A stretch of 64,000 nucleotides of DNA from an uncultured Bacteroidota bacterium. Lineage in GTDB: Bacteria; Bacteroidota; Bacteroidia; Chitinophagales; Chitinophagaceae. The number at the start of each line of letters is the position of its first letter. The first letter of the stretch is position 1. A program made the position numbers and the translations under genes. Positions 8,972 to 18,075 of this stretch are shown here, one piece after another. The notes under the pieces were generated by a model. The model was given only the letters and a program-made list of their open reading frames with translations, was not told where the DNA came from and searched no databases. The stretch is from NCBI GenBank assembly GCA_903903635.1, contig CAIUZK010000211.1, positions 27,373 to 91,372 of the forward strand. Direction: 5' to 3'.

Positions 8972-9287
8972 GGTTGCCACTATTACTTCCTTTAGAAAGG
9001 AAGCGAAACAGCTTATCCGAAAATATCCCTCATTGCTTAAAGAGATAGAAGAGTTGGGCGACCAACTTGCTTCAAATCCGGCAATAGGCACTCCTATAGG
9101 CCATGGTTGCTATAAAATCAGGCTGTCGATAGCATCAAAAGGTAAAGGCAAATCGGGCGGCGCCAGAATTATTACCTACGTATATGTTGCCGGCACAACG
9201 GTTTTCCTGCTATCTATTTACGATAAATCAAATAGGGCAAACATTTCCGATGCGGAACTGAATGCCCTATTAAAAGAAATACCCTAA
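8961..9287 (+). CDS. RelE/ParE-superfamily toxin
   Basis: A 108-residue basic protein with the RelE-like pattern: an N-terminal strand, a helical hairpin (FRKEAKQLIRKYPSLLKEIEEL cut around residues 12-33), then a beta sheet with CYKIRLSIASKGKGKSGG and a late strand LLSIYDKSN. The glycine/lysine-rich KGKGKSGGARIITYVYV segment is typical of the branch with a GGARVI-like motif. It is expected to be an mRNA interferase kept in check by the preceding gene. The frame is intact. Confidence 0.82.
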   Translation: MSYKVATITSFRKEAKQLIRKYPSLLKEIEELGDQLASNPAIGTPIGHGCYKIRLSIASKGKGKSGGARIITYVYVAGTTVFLLSIYDKSNRANISDAELNALLKEIP

Positions 9288-9374
9288 CAAATTATAAATT
9301 CCAAATAACAAATCCCAAGTTCCAAAAAATCATGAACTTGTCAACCTATCAACTATTCAACAACCCTACCGCAA

Positions 9375-10085
9375 CTACGCCATATTATGAAACACATGCT
9401 GAACGTCATCATCACCTTCCAGGCGCTCAATCAGTTTAAACACCTCTTCACTTTGTTCTTCGCTCACTTCAATTGTATTGGCAGGTATCCACTCCAGTTC
9501 CGATGAAATAATTGTGATCCCTTTTTCTTCAAGGGCTTTCTGCATATTACCAAAGTCGGTAAATCCGCAGCGGATAATAATATTACCTTCACTATCCTCA
9601 CCTACTTCTTCCAGGCCAAAGTCAATCAATTCCAGTTCCAGTTCATCCATATTCAGACCTTCCGGTTTCAGCTTAAACATACCCAGGTGCTTGAACAGGA
9701 AACTCACTGAACCACTGTTGCCCGGTGTACCGCCACCTTTATTAAAATGGCTGCGCACATTGGCCACAGTCCTTGTTGTATTATCAGTTGCAGTAACTAC
9801 CAGCAGGGCAATTCCATAGGGGGCATAACCTTCATACAGCACCTCATCATAGTTGCTGGTATCCTTACCCATGGCATTCTTGATGGCCGCCTCAATACGG
9901 TCTTTAGGCATGTTGAATGACTTGGCATTCTGCATTACCCTGCGCAGCATAGGATTAGTATCCGGCTCCGGACCACCCTTCTTAACAGCAATAGCTATTT
10001 CTTTACCTACACGGCTGAATTGTTTCGCCATCCGGTCGTACCGGGCAAACATGCTTGATTTACGTACTTCAAATATCCTACCCAT
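9375..10085 (-). CDS. YebC/PmpR family DNA-binding/translation regulator
   Basis: A 236-residue protein of the YebC/PmpR/TACO1 family. Members have been described as transcription regulators and, more recently, as factors that relieve ribosome stalling. Hallmarks are KSSMFARYDRMAKQFSRVGK at the N-terminus, GGPEPDTNPMLRR, FNMPKDRIEAAIKNA, and GGTPGNSGSVSFLF in domain 2. The frame runs 14 codons upstream to 10127, but family members begin near MGRIFE, so the start is placed at ATG 10085. The upstream region is occupied by a palindromic repeat. Confidence 0.92.
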   Translation of the reverse strand: MGRIFEVRKSSMFARYDRMAKQFSRVGKEIAIAVKKGGPEPDTNPMLRRVMQNAKSFNMPKDRIEAAIKNAMGKDTSNYDEVLYEGYAPYGIALLVVTATDNTTRTVANVRSHFNKGGGTPGNSGSVSFLFKHLGMFKLKPEGLNMDELELELIDFGLEEVGEDSEGNIIIRCGFTDFGNMQKALEEKGITIISSELEWIPANTIEVSEEQSEEVFKLIERLEGDDDVQHVFHNMA

Positions 10086-10111
10086 ATTATTTTCTAACAG
10101 AGAATTTAATT

Positions 10112-10273
10112 GAGGAACGATGACCAAATAACTCCCACCATCTTACTTGTTCTATTCCATTTTTATTTCGTTGTAAAAGTCTTAAAATAATTCATTATTC
10201 GCAGATTTTACGCCTCATAAAAAAGAAATATAACTTCGCAATATGGTGGAACTTATTTCATCAACGTTCCTGA
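10112..10273. repeat. Palindromic intergenic element, copy A (complete)
   Basis: About 160 bp that can fold back on itself. The left arm begins AGGAACGATGACCAAATAA and the right arm ends TTATTTCATCAACGTTCCT; these are complementary with few mismatches, as are CCACCAT and ATGGTGG further in. The centre holds a second inverted pair (GTTGTAAAAGTCT against AGATTTTACGCC). The same core occurs at 57957-58113 and 63872-64000, and in part at 10704-10780. It lies between yebC and a small HTH gene and encodes nothing visible. It looks like a non-autonomous mobile or REP-like element. Confidence 0.75.
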
Positions 10274-10333
10274 GGGCGCAAAAATAAGAATTGTTTCCTT
10301 AGGAACATGGAGAAAATATAGACCTGAAAATAA

Positions 10334-10633
10334 TTACTTCAATTTTCCGATCGCCTTTCTAAAATCATTTGTAGTTAAAGTATCCTCATTTTTCTTCGAC
10401 TCCCTCATTAAATGCAACATACAATAATCATCCACATCTTCATTTTCAATAATAGTCATCAGGTTGACTACATCATCTGCCGACCAGTTACCCCTTTGTT
10501 TTTTAGCTGAAAATGTTGCCGGTGTTATACCCATTTTTTTGCTCAAATAATCATTCCGGTAGCCACTTATCTCTATCAGTTCAGGTAGCATTCCCAGCAG
10601 CGCTCTATATTTATTTGCTATCTCAGTTACCAT
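10334..10633 (-). CDS. Small protein with probable helix-turn-helix
   Basis: A 99-residue protein. The middle reads YLSKKMGITPATFSAKKQRG (about residues 29-48), which has the spacing of an XRE/Cro-type helix-turn-helix: a helix, the turn MGIT and a recognition helix. A helical region with charged residues follows. It is probably a DNA-binding regulator, target unknown. An exact -7 box lies just upstream. It is flanked on both sides by copies of the palindromic repeat, so it may sit in a mobile or rearranged spot. Confidence 0.6.
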   Translation of the reverse strand: MVTEIANKYRALLGMLPELIEISGYRNDYLSKKMGITPATFSAKKQRGNWSADDVVNLMTIIENEDVDDYCMLHLMRESKKNEDTLTTNDFRKAIGKLK

Positions 10634-10649
10634 ATCTGTTGATTTAAAA

Positions 10650-10657
10650 CAAAAATA
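10650..10657 (-). promoter_or_regulatory. -7 promoter box of the small HTH gene
   Basis: TATTTTTG on the minus strand, exact to consensus, 16 nt before the ATG. Confidence 0.5.
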
Positions 10658-10703
10658 ATGAATTTATGGTAAACACAAAAATATTTCCGCTACATAAAAA
10701 GCA

Positions 10704-10780
10704 TTAAATAATTCATTATCCGCAGATTTTACGCCTTATTAAAAAGAAATAATTATTCGCAAGAGGGAGGAACATCTGGT
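10704..10780. repeat. Palindromic intergenic element, partial copy D
   Basis: It shares the core with copy A (ATTCATTATCCGCAGATTTT, then ACGCCTTATTAAAAAGAAAT), but the left arm is missing and the right arm has diverged. It is a decayed copy between the HTH gene and rsmG. Confidence 0.65.
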
Positions 10781-10803
10781 AAATGTATTTAAGAAAACAA
10801 TGC

Positions 10804-11439
10804 TTACAACCGGGGTACATAAATAACGAACTTATCTTCAAACATAGGTTCATTAAAAATATTGCTCACACTCCATGCCTGTACTATCCTTTTCAGCCCT
10901 GAGTCATTTATTTCTTTGGTGAGGTCGCCACCTTTGAGGCAAATGAGTCCGTTAGGAAATTCATCGCTTTTCTGCCCTTTCCTGATCAATGGGCTTATCC
11001 ATTTCCATAAATCTCCCAATGGGGCAACAGCTCTCGATACAGCAAAATCAAAACTCCTGCCCTTCAATTCCTCCACCCTGCCATGAATGGCAGTAACATT
11101 CTTCAATCCTATGGCAGCGCTCACTTCTTCCACCACCTTGATTTTTTTACCGATACTGTCGACCAAGGTAAAATGAACATCAGGGAAAAATATGGCCAGC
11201 GGAATGCCCGGGAAGCCCCCACCAGTGCCGATATCTACAACTTCGGCTCCTTTGTCGAAAGAACATAGCACTGCGATGGATAAAGAATGTAAAACATGCT
11301 TTTCGTACAAGGCATCTATATCCTTGCGCGATATCACATTGATTTTCTCATTCCACTCTTTGTAAAGGGCTTCCAGTTTCCTGAACTGCTCAATTTGCTC
11401 AGGAGTAAAATCGGCAAAGTATTTTAAAATTATGTCCAA
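10804..11439 (-). CDS. rsmG: 16S rRNA (guanine(527)-N(7))-methyltransferase RsmG
   Basis: A 211-residue Rossmann methyltransferase that modifies G527 of 16S rRNA. Family features are the N-terminal LTPEQ-like segment (FTPEQIEQFRKLEALYKEWN), NVISRKD, HVLHSL, the SAM motif VVDIGTGGGFPGIPLAI (about residues 65-82), and AVSRAVAPL (about 134-142). The start is a TTG at 11439 that overlaps the end of the upstream glycosyltransferase by 10 nt, so the two are probably co-translated. Confidence 0.94.
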   Translation of the reverse strand: MDIILKYFADFTPEQIEQFRKLEALYKEWNEKINVISRKDIDALYEKHVLHSLSIAVLCSFDKGAEVVDIGTGGGFPGIPLAIFFPDVHFTLVDSIGKKIKVVEEVSAAIGLKNVTAIHGRVEELKGRSFDFAVSRAVAPLGDLWKWISPLIRKGQKSDEFPNGLICLKGGDLTKEINDSGLKRIVQAWSVSNIFNEPMFEDKFVIYVPRL

Positions 11440-12536
11440 GTCTTTTTGTTTTTCCAGGTTATGTATGGCAGAAAGGCAAAGTTATACAGCATCCACCCAA
11501 TATCGAAGAGCGGGAATAAATAAACCCTGCTTTTTTCTTTAAGCTTGCCGGCATAATGCAGCCACAAAACAGAAACTACTGCTGACCGCAAACCGAGCAG
11601 ACAAAGGGCAACCGGCCAAAAGGGTGTCAGCAGTAATGCAATCAGGCCTATCCACATCAGGGCATGAGACAGCCCATATGCGCCCAGCATTAACTGAACA
11701 GGCCACTTATAATACTTCCCTGTAGACAGATGCCGTTGTTTCTGCGCAATCCAATCTTTCCAGTTATCCTTAGCATCTGACCAGGTAAAGGCCGATGGTG
11801 CAGCTACTACAGCCATGTTATCTCCGGTGCCGCAAATGCTTACCAGCAGATCATCATCACCTGAGGGCACTTCGTTCCATATTTTGCTTTGCCGGGCTTT
11901 CAGAAAAACCTCCTTTGTACAAGCCATGTTCCGGCCCACTGCCATATAGGGATGACCAGCCCCGGCATAAGCGCTGTACTGTATAAAGGTATGCACGGTC
12001 TCCCACCTGGTAAAGGCGTTGAGCAGGCCCGCACCCTCATTATAGCCGCCATATCCTGCCACTATTTCTTTGCCGTTTGCAAGCGGCGCCACCATTTGCC
12101 TAAGCCAGGACTCGCTAGCAGGCATGCAGTCGGCATCAATGAGCAACAGCCAGTCGTACTTTGCAATAGCTACTCCCTTGCTCAAAGCATACTTCTTCCC
12201 TTTGAGATTCCTGCGCTCATAAGATGAAATAATGACCTCAGTTAAATTGTCGCAAGCACTTTTCAGGATTTTCAAAACTTGTCCGGTATCATCATTCGAG
12301 CCATCATTGACAACAATTACCTCATAGGCTCCGTCATACACCTGGGATAGAACCACCGGTAAATATTTTGCCAGATTGATGCCTTCATTTTTCGCGCAAA
12401 TGATGATGCTCACACTCCCCCAATTCGAAACCTGATTATTTGAAACTTCCGGATTTTTCAACTGGCAGACAAAAAACCAGGCCGTATAAACAATCTGGAC
12501 AATAAGACAAGCAAAAATAATGTACAATAAAACCAT
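11430..12536 (-). CDS. Family 2 glycosyltransferase, membrane-anchored
   Basis: A 368-residue GT-A enzyme. It has an N-terminal membrane segment (LLYIIFACLIVQIVYTAWFF), the donor-binding start SIIICAKNEG, VNDGSNDDTG, a DAD motif (LLIDADCMP) and an acceptor-side SGDDDLLVS. Q-K-R-H-L-S replaces the usual QxxRW. Two to three C-terminal membrane helices follow. It would add a sugar to a lipid or surface glycan at the inner membrane. It is in an operon with rsmG (10-nt overlap), an arrangement of no obvious functional meaning. A near-consensus -7 box is 6 nt upstream of its ATG. Confidence 0.85.
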   Translation of the reverse strand: MVLLYIIFACLIVQIVYTAWFFVCQLKNPEVSNNQVSNWGSVSIIICAKNEGINLAKYLPVVLSQVYDGAYEVIVVNDGSNDDTGQVLKILKSACDNLTEVIISSYERRNLKGKKYALSKGVAIAKYDWLLLIDADCMPASESWLRQMVAPLANGKEIVAGYGGYNEGAGLLNAFTRWETVHTFIQYSAYAGAGHPYMAVGRNMACTKEVFLKARQSKIWNEVPSGDDDLLVSICGTGDNMAVVAAPSAFTWSDAKDNWKDWIAQKQRHLSTGKYYKWPVQLMLGAYGLSHALMWIGLIALLLTPFWPVALCLLGLRSAVVSVLWLHYAGKLKEKSRVYLFPLFDIGWMLYNFAFLPYITWKNKKTWT

Positions 12537-12542
12537 TAGTTG

Positions 12543-12550
12543 TAAAGGTA
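12543..12550 (-). promoter_or_regulatory. Putative -7 box of the GT2-rsmG operon
   Basis: TACCTTTA on the minus strand (one change from TAnnTTTG), 6 nt before the ATG. Confidence 0.4.
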
Positions 12551-12688
12551 ATGCGGGAACGTTTACCTAAACACAATACGGCTCATTTTCCCCGGTTTCA
12601 ATGGAGATGCCATGTATAGGCCAATTTAAATTTGCTGATTAAATACAGCAAATCGACTTTCGACCAAACATAAAAACAAACTAATAAT

Positions 12689-13318
12689 TTACTGGCTCTT
12701 CACTACGATATCGTCAAATTCCACAACCTCTGAGTTTTCGATGTATAGCTTCACAGGGCAATCTGCAGGAAGAGTAACATCTTTTTTATACATCATTTGC
12801 CCGTTTGCATAAAATGTTGCCTGGCCGTTCTGGTAGGTTATCTCCCACTTATTATCTGCTGTCCCTTTCTTGTTGATAATTGCCTGCTCATTCCAGTCAA
12901 CCAATGTTTCATACTTCTTTTCAGCGGAGTTATATTTCAATAACCGCCTATCTCCATCAGCATAAAGAAGGAAATAATAATCTCCCAGAATAACACCATA
13001 AGGACTGTAAGAATTATCTGTTTTCATGTTCTTAATCCATCTGGTAGTATAAGAAAGCGAAAAATTATTGGATGGCAATTTATAATCCGGCATCTTGATC
13101 CAGTATCCACCACCCTTGCCTGTGAGGTACTTTTTTGCTTCCATCACTAATCTGCCGTTTTCTATTTTACGAACTACATTGTTATCTTCACCCAGGTTCC
13201 AGCCCCGGTCATTCTCCTTAAAGTGTTCCTCAACAAGCACCTTACCCGATTGTGCATGTGTGCTGGTAACCGGAGCCAATAAAAATACCATAGCTAAAAA
13301 CTGAATTCCGTATTTCAT
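12689..13318 (-). CDS. Secreted hypothetical protein with LamG/concanavalin-like fold
   Basis: A 209-residue protein with a clear Sec signal peptide ending at THAQ. The rest is beta-rich and resembles the concanavalin A-like lectin/glucanase sandwich often annotated as DUF1080/LamG-like. It shows an opening FKENDRGWNLGEDNNV, an alternating central strand region and a closing EFDDIVVKS. No glycosidase catalytic pattern is visible, so binding rather than hydrolysis is more likely. No T9SS tail; it is probably periplasmic. Confidence 0.6.
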   Translation of the reverse strand: MKYGIQFLAMVFLLAPVTSTHAQSGKVLVEEHFKENDRGWNLGEDNNVVRKIENGRLVMEAKKYLTGKGGGYWIKMPDYKLPSNNFSLSYTTRWIKNMKTDNSYSPYGVILGDYYFLLYADGDRRLLKYNSAEKKYETLVDWNEQAIINKKGTADNKWEITYQNGQATFYANGQMMYKKDVTLPADCPVKLYIENSEVVEFDDIVVKSQ

Positions 13319-13486
13319 AATTTATTTTGATTTAGGTAAATAACTAAAAATCAACACAAAATAATGCCTGATATATACCAATGCAATACCCCAAATGCGG
13401 TATATTTCATCTGGATAGTTATTAATTAAAGGGTGATTTCCAAAAATCAATCCATTATATCCATCCTACATTCTTTTAGAGTTCAC

Positions 13487-13494
13487 TATATTTG
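13487..13494 (+). promoter_or_regulatory. -7 promoter box abutting murF-alr
   Basis: TATATTTG, exact to consensus, is followed by a single T and then the ATG chosen as start. Either the mRNA is leaderless or the true start is slightly downstream. Confidence 0.5.
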
Positions 13495-13495
13495 T

Positions 13496-16006
13496 ATGAT
13501 AGTGACCGGTATCGAACAACTTAGAAAATGGGCCAATGGCATTTGGTTGGCATCTGTCAACAAGGATACTAAAATCAGTATTTTAGCTATTGATAGCCGC
13601 AATATTGATTCGGAAAACACGTTGTTCATTGCTATCAAAAGCGCCCACCGTGATGGTCATAACTTCCTGTTTGATGCATGGCAGAAAGGGGTGCGCAATT
13701 TCCTGGTCGACCATGAGCCTCTGGATAGCCGACTGGCTGACTCAAATATTATTCTTGTCAAGGACACAATTGCCGCATTGCAGAAAATTGCCGCCGGATA
13801 CCGCAGCCTTTTCCATTGCCCGGTTATCGGCATTACGGGCAGCAATGGCAAAACAATAATAAAGGAATGGTTGTATCAGTTGCTCAGCCAGCATTACAAT
13901 ATTGTACGAAGTCCGAAAAGCTACAACTCACAGATTGGTGTCCCATTGTCGGTATGGCTTATGAACCCCGACAACGAACTGGCTTTATTTGAGGCCGGTA
14001 TTTCTCAGCCGGGCGAAATGGAAAAACTGGAAAGAATTATCCAGCCCACCATAGGTATCATTACCAATATAGGCGAAGCACATAGCGAAAGTTTTTTGAA
14101 CAGCCGCCAGAAGATCAATGAAAAACTGATCCTCTTCCGCAATGTAAAACAACTGATTTATTGTCATGATCATGCTGAATTGAACCAGGCTATTGTTCAG
14201 TATATGCACCACGTAAAAGGAGGCCGGACAGAAGAACCTTTGCAACTCTTTACCTGGTCTCAAAAATCAGATGCCGATCTCCGCATCACATCTGTAAGCA
14301 AAGAACATGGCAAGACAGAAATCAACGCTATCTGCAAGTCGGAAAACTTACAAATAACGATTCCCTTTACTGATGAGGCTTCAATAGAAAATGCTATACA
14401 CTGCTGGTGTGTCATGCTGCTGCTTGGTGAGGATAAAAAGTACACTTCGGCGCAAATGGCTCATTTGCAGCCGGTATCCATGCGCCTGGAACTGCGCCAC
14501 GGCATCAACGACAGCACGCTGATCAATGATGCTTATAATTCAGACCTTACATCAGTTCAGTTGGCCTTAAACCACCTGGAGCAGCAAAAACAACACACCC
14601 ACCATACCGTGATCCTGTCTGATATTATGCAGCCGGGCAAAAGGGATATGGATCTGTATGAAGAGATTGCCTCCTACATCAGCCGAAGAAACATACAGCG
14701 GTTTATAGGTATAGGACCTGCATTGTATAAAAATAAATCGGCCTTCAGGAAGCATAAAAAACTACGCAGTATTTTCTTTAAGTCGACTGAGGAGTTTCTT
14801 AAAAATTTCCACCTGCTTACGTTCAATAAGGAAGCCATACTGCTGAAGGGCGCAAGGATATTTGCCTTCGAAAAAATAGCATTGCTGCTGGAGCAAAAAG
14901 TACACCAGACTGTAATGACCATCGATCTTTCGGCGCTTACGCACAATCTGAATGTCTTTAGGGCTGAGCTGGCGCCGGGAGTAAAAACAATGGCCATGGT
15001 TAAGGCATTCTCTTATGGCAGCGGTAGTTTTGAAATTGCCAACAGACTGTACCAGGCAGGCGTTGATTATCTTACTGTGGCCTACACAGACGAGGGCATT
15101 GCCCTACGCAGGGGAGGTATCAAAATGCCGGTAATGGTGATGAGTCCTGATGCTACTTCCTTCGATCGCATGATAGCCTGGAAACTCGAACCTGAACTTT
15201 TTAATTTCCGTTCATTAGCTGCATTTGCCAGTATAGCCCAGACATTTGGGGCGGAAAACTACCCGGTACATATAAAGCTGGATACGGGTATGCATCGTCT
15301 GGGCTTTGGTCCCGAAGATATAGACGAACTTATTGCACGCATCAACGAATGCCCTAACATCCGGGTTGCTACTATTTTCAGTCACCTGGCAGCAGGCGAC
15401 GACCCAAGGGAGGATGCATTTACCATGCAGCAGGCAAACAGATTCAGGGAGATGAGCGATCAACTGATAGCCGGTCTGCCTGACCAACCCATGCTGCATC
15501 TGTGCAATTCTGCCGGTACGGTAAGGCATCACAATCTGCATTTCGATATGGTGCGCCTGGGCATTGGTTTGTATGGCGCCGACAGCAGCCGTGAATTGCA
15601 AAACAAACTGAAACAGATCAGCACGCTCACCACCAGCATTGCCCAGATAAGGAAGGTAGCTACAGGCGAGAGTATAGGATACGGTCATCATGCTATTGCC
15701 CCGAAAGACCTAACCGTTGCCACGATTTGCATAGGCTATGCCGATGGCTACCCCAGATCGCTGGGCAATGGCAAAGCCCATGTACTTATTCATGGACAGC
15801 CTGCCAAAACTATTGGTTCAATTTGTATGGATATGTGCATGGTAGATATTTCGGAAATACCTGCCGCAAAAGAAGGCGATGAAGCTATAATTTTCGGACC
15901 TGAATTACCTGCCACAAAACTGGCTGAATGGGCCGGAACTATCTCTTACGAAATCATGACCAGCATATCGCAACGGGTAAAAAGAATTTATGTAAATGAG
16001 GAGTAA
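13496..16006 (+). CDS. Bifunctional UDP-N-acetylmuramoyl-tripeptide:D-Ala-D-Ala ligase / alanine racemase
   Basis: A fusion of MurF (about residues 1-455) and alanine racemase (about 475-836), an arrangement known from Bacteroidota. The MurF part has the ATP-binding GITGSNGKT (about 112-120) and the late Mur-ligase motif LINDAYNSDL. The racemase part has the PLP lysine in VKAFSYGSG (about 501), the substrate motif HIKLDTGMHRLGF, and the second catalytic tyrosine in ESIGYGHH (about 726). It would supply D-alanine and attach D-Ala-D-Ala to the peptidoglycan precursor. A longer frame starts at 13433, but those 21 residues precede a consensus -7 box and lack family similarity, so ATG 13496 is used. 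Confidence 0.94.
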   Translation: MIVTGIEQLRKWANGIWLASVNKDTKISILAIDSRNIDSENTLFIAIKSAHRDGHNFLFDAWQKGVRNFLVDHEPLDSRLADSNIILVKDTIAALQKIAAGYRSLFHCPVIGITGSNGKTIIKEWLYQLLSQHYNIVRSPKSYNSQIGVPLSVWLMNPDNELALFEAGISQPGEMEKLERIIQPTIGIITNIGEAHSESFLNSRQKINEKLILFRNVKQLIYCHDHAELNQAIVQYMHHVKGGRTEEPLQLFTWSQKSDADLRITSVSKEHGKTEINAICKSENLQITIPFTDEASIENAIHCWCVMLLLGEDKKYTSAQMAHLQPVSMRLELRHGINDSTLINDAYNSDLTSVQLALNHLEQQKQHTHHTVILSDIMQPGKRDMDLYEEIASYISRRNIQRFIGIGPALYKNKSAFRKHKKLRSIFFKSTEEFLKNFHLLTFNKEAILLKGARIFAFEKIALLLEQKVHQTVMTIDLSALTHNLNVFRAELAPGVKTMAMVKAFSYGSGSFEIANRLYQAGVDYLTVAYTDEGIALRRGGIKMPVMVMSPDATSFDRMIAWKLEPELFNFRSLAAFASIAQTFGAENYPVHIKLDTGMHRLGFGPEDIDELIARINECPNIRVATIFSHLAAGDDPREDAFTMQQANRFREMSDQLIAGLPDQPMLHLCNSAGTVRHHNLHFDMVRLGIGLYGADSSRELQNKLKQISTLTTSIAQIRKVATGESIGYGHHAIAPKDLTVATICIGYADGYPRSLGNGKAHVLIHGQPAKTIGSICMDMCMVDISEIPAAKEGDEAIIFGPELPATKLAEWAGTISYEIMTSISQRVKRIYVNEE

Positions 16007-16022
16007 GTACTGATGCTTAGAC

Positions 16023-16529
16023 TTATGATTTCAGTAATTTTTTATTGCTTACTTCTTTGAGTTCGCCCAGCAACATCCTGACCGATATTATTTCGTCCTG
16101 AGTCATGTTTTTCTTCGAAATAATATTGGCAACCACGCTGCTTCCGTAGATCAGAAAAGCCCTTTTAATTTCAAGGATCTTAAAGGTTGCTTTCCAATCA
16201 ACTTCAGAATAAAAACTTTCCCCTGTTACTTTCATTTTTTCAGGAGTCAGCTCATAGGTTATTTCTTCCTGTAGCCTTTGGTAGGAATTGAAATTCTTTC
16301 TGGCTGTAACCTTAATTATTACATTTCTAACAAATACTATGTAGACACCCAAAACAAATGCAAGATAGGGTGGCTGATCATTATATAAAATACCCAGAAA
16401 GTATAATGGTAACAAGGCCAAACATAAAACGCCCACACAGATCAGAACAATAATAAAGGGTTTCTTATAGGTTAGTTCCAAAACTATTTTATAATAATCA
16501 GGAAATTCCATTTTGGTTTTTATGATCAT
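16023..16529 (-). CDS. YcxB-like membrane protein
   Basis: A 168-residue protein with two adjacent transmembrane helices (about residues 25-70, FIIVLICVGVLCLALLPLYF and AFVLGVYIVFV). They are followed by a soluble PH-like beta domain with EITYELTPEKMKV, a tryptophan in VDWKATFKILE, and FLIYGSSVVANIISKK. This is the layout of YcxB-like domain proteins, whose function is unknown. The longest frame opens at a TTG at 16586; ATG 16529 is preferred. It lies 61 nt downstream of the kinase gene and may be co-transcribed with it. Confidence 0.6.
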   Translation of the reverse strand: MIIKTKMEFPDYYKIVLELTYKKPFIIVLICVGVLCLALLPLYFLGILYNDQPPYLAFVLGVYIVFVRNVIIKVTARKNFNSYQRLQEEITYELTPEKMKVTGESFYSEVDWKATFKILEIKRAFLIYGSSVVANIISKKNMTQDEIISVRMLLGELKEVSNKKLLKS

Positions 16530-16590
16530 GGCACATTTTTTCAATGAAAAATGCGATCTCCAATCCACATATTTTGTCTGAAACAAAAGA

Positions 16591-17442
16591 CTACAACAAC
16601 TCCTTGTAGTACTTTATCAATCCATCCATGGGGCTCTTGATCACATTGCCGATTTCCAGTTCGTACTGGTGGCAGAGGTTTTCTATTACATCCCTGAATT
16701 CAAACGCAATTGAACCCGAAAAATAAAGCGGGAGGTTCCAGGTATTGCGGTGCTTCAGTATACTGGTATGAAAAAAATCATTGAGGCAATCTTCTATAAT
16801 ATTCTCCACCATGTAGTGCCCCCTGTTTTCCTTGAGCAGCGTAACAAACGAAGCAAGGTAACGGTTAGGATTTGGTTGATGGTATAGCGTATTGATTATT
16901 TGCCTGATGTCATCACCAAAACGCATTTCAAAACCCATTCTCAGTTCAGGGTCAAACGTTCCGTAGGCATAATACTGCAGTATACGCTTGCCCATATAAT
17001 TGCCGCCGCCTTCATCTCCTGCTATATATCCCAGCGATGGCTTCTGTTCCTTAATTATTTTACCATTGTAATAGCACGAAGCGCTGCCCGTGCCGAGTAT
17101 GCAAACCACCCCCTTGTCATTGCCGCACAATGCCCTTGCGGCAGCCATCATATCACCCTGCACATCTATCTTCTTAATACCAAAATGCGCCTTAAAAATA
17201 TCATGCAGAAAAACCTGTTTTTCCGGATTGGCAGCACCAGCGCCGAAGTAGGCCATCTGGTCTGTTTTATACTTTTTGTTATCCCACGGAATTTCGGTTC
17301 GCAAGATCTCTTCGATCATTTCCTTACTCTGCAGATAAGGGTTAATGCCCTGGGTACTGAATCGAACCGGCTTCCTGCCTTTCTTCATCAGGCACCAGTC
17401 TGTTTTAGTAGATCCGCTATCAGCAATCAGGTATGAAGCCAT
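16591..17442 (-). CDS. N-acetylglucosamine kinase (BadF/BadG-type ASKHA ATPase)
   Basis: A 283-residue sugar kinase of the BadF/BadG/BcrA/BcrD family. The N-terminal phosphate motif IADSGSTKTDW, a second phosphate motif VCILGTGSASCYY and the AGDEGGGNYMGKR segment are the usual marks of N-acetylglucosamine kinases in this phylum. It probably phosphorylates GlcNAc or a related amino sugar released from wall or chitin turnover. A near-consensus -7 box (CATATTTG, 17460-17467) precedes it by about 18 nt. Confidence 0.82.
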   Translation of the reverse strand: MASYLIADSGSTKTDWCLMKKGRKPVRFSTQGINPYLQSKEMIEEILRTEIPWDNKKYKTDQMAYFGAGAANPEKQVFLHDIFKAHFGIKKIDVQGDMMAAARALCGNDKGVVCILGTGSASCYYNGKIIKEQKPSLGYIAGDEGGGNYMGKRILQYYAYGTFDPELRMGFEMRFGDDIRQIINTLYHQPNPNRYLASFVTLLKENRGHYMVENIIEDCLNDFFHTSILKHRNTWNLPLYFSGSIAFEFRDVIENLCHQYELEIGNVIKSPMDGLIKYYKELL

Positions 17443-17669
17443 AGAATTGTATTACTATACAAATATGCGTAATTGAAGTGTATAATCCTAGCACTTTAAC
17501 AAATAAAAAAACTGAAGACAAAACCACCTTTTTCGATTGATTTTTTTCGTGACTTTCATAGATCAGAGGCTAGGCTATCTTACTTTATTTTGCCTGTGCA
17601 GTGCCTGGAATTTCCCCAACCCTCATTAAATAAAACTATGTCCTATTTTGCTAAATATGGACATTCTTG

Positions 17670-17677
17670 TAACTTTA
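17670..17677 (+). promoter_or_regulatory. Putative -7 box of the parD locus
   Basis: TAACTTTA (one change from TAnnTTTG), 18 nt before the parD ATG. Confidence 0.4.
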
Positions 17678-17695
17678 GGCTTTAAAAACAGTAGT

Positions 17696-17929
17696 ATGAA
17701 TATCAGTTTCACCGAAAAACAGCAGAATTATATCTCCAATCAGGTATTAGGTGGTGATTATCAAAACGCATCTGAAGTAGTAAGGGATGCGCTGCGCCTG
17801 CACGAACTATACAGAAACAAAGTGCTTGATGAACTTCGTGGAGAAATCGCCAAGGGATGGGATAGCCCAGTAAGCAAGAGGAGCGTAAAAGATATTATCA
17901 ATGCGAAAACCAAAACATTAAAGGGCTAA
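17696..17929 (+). CDS. parD: ParD-type antitoxin
   Basis: A 77-residue CopG/ribbon-helix-helix antitoxin. It begins MNISFTEKQQNYISNQVLGG, has the conserved DYQNASEVVRDALRLHE segment (about residues 21-37) and ends in a charged C-terminus that normally wraps the toxin. A longer frame starts at 17648, but the family begins at M17 of that frame. The stop codon abuts the ATG of the next reading frame, a broken parE (17930-18070), so the antitoxin is now an orphan. Confidence 0.85.
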   Translation: MNISFTEKQQNYISNQVLGGDYQNASEVVRDALRLHELYRNKVLDELRGEIAKGWDSPVSKRSVKDIINAKTKTLKG

Positions 17930-18070
17930 ATGGCCATTTTACATAAGCCATACGAACTCAGCCAGGAGGCAGACAATGATCTTGTGGAAATACTTGATTA
18001 TTCGGTAGATCAATTCTGATTAGACCAGACAATCAAGTATTTGAGGGATTTTGAGACTATTTTCGGCTGA
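17930..18070 (+). pseudogene. parE: Broken ParE-type toxin
   Basis: ATG immediately after the parD stop. It encodes MAILHKPYELSQEADNDLVE and so on to DYSVDQF, then TGA at 18017-18019. The same frame resumes as LDQTIKYLRDFETIFG and stops again at 18068. Intact ParE proteins are about 95-100 residues and often have Gly at the position of the first stop, so a GGA to TGA change followed by loss of the 3' half explains the sequence. No catalytic C-terminal part remains nearby. Confidence 0.8.
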
Positions 18071-18075
18071 TTGAC

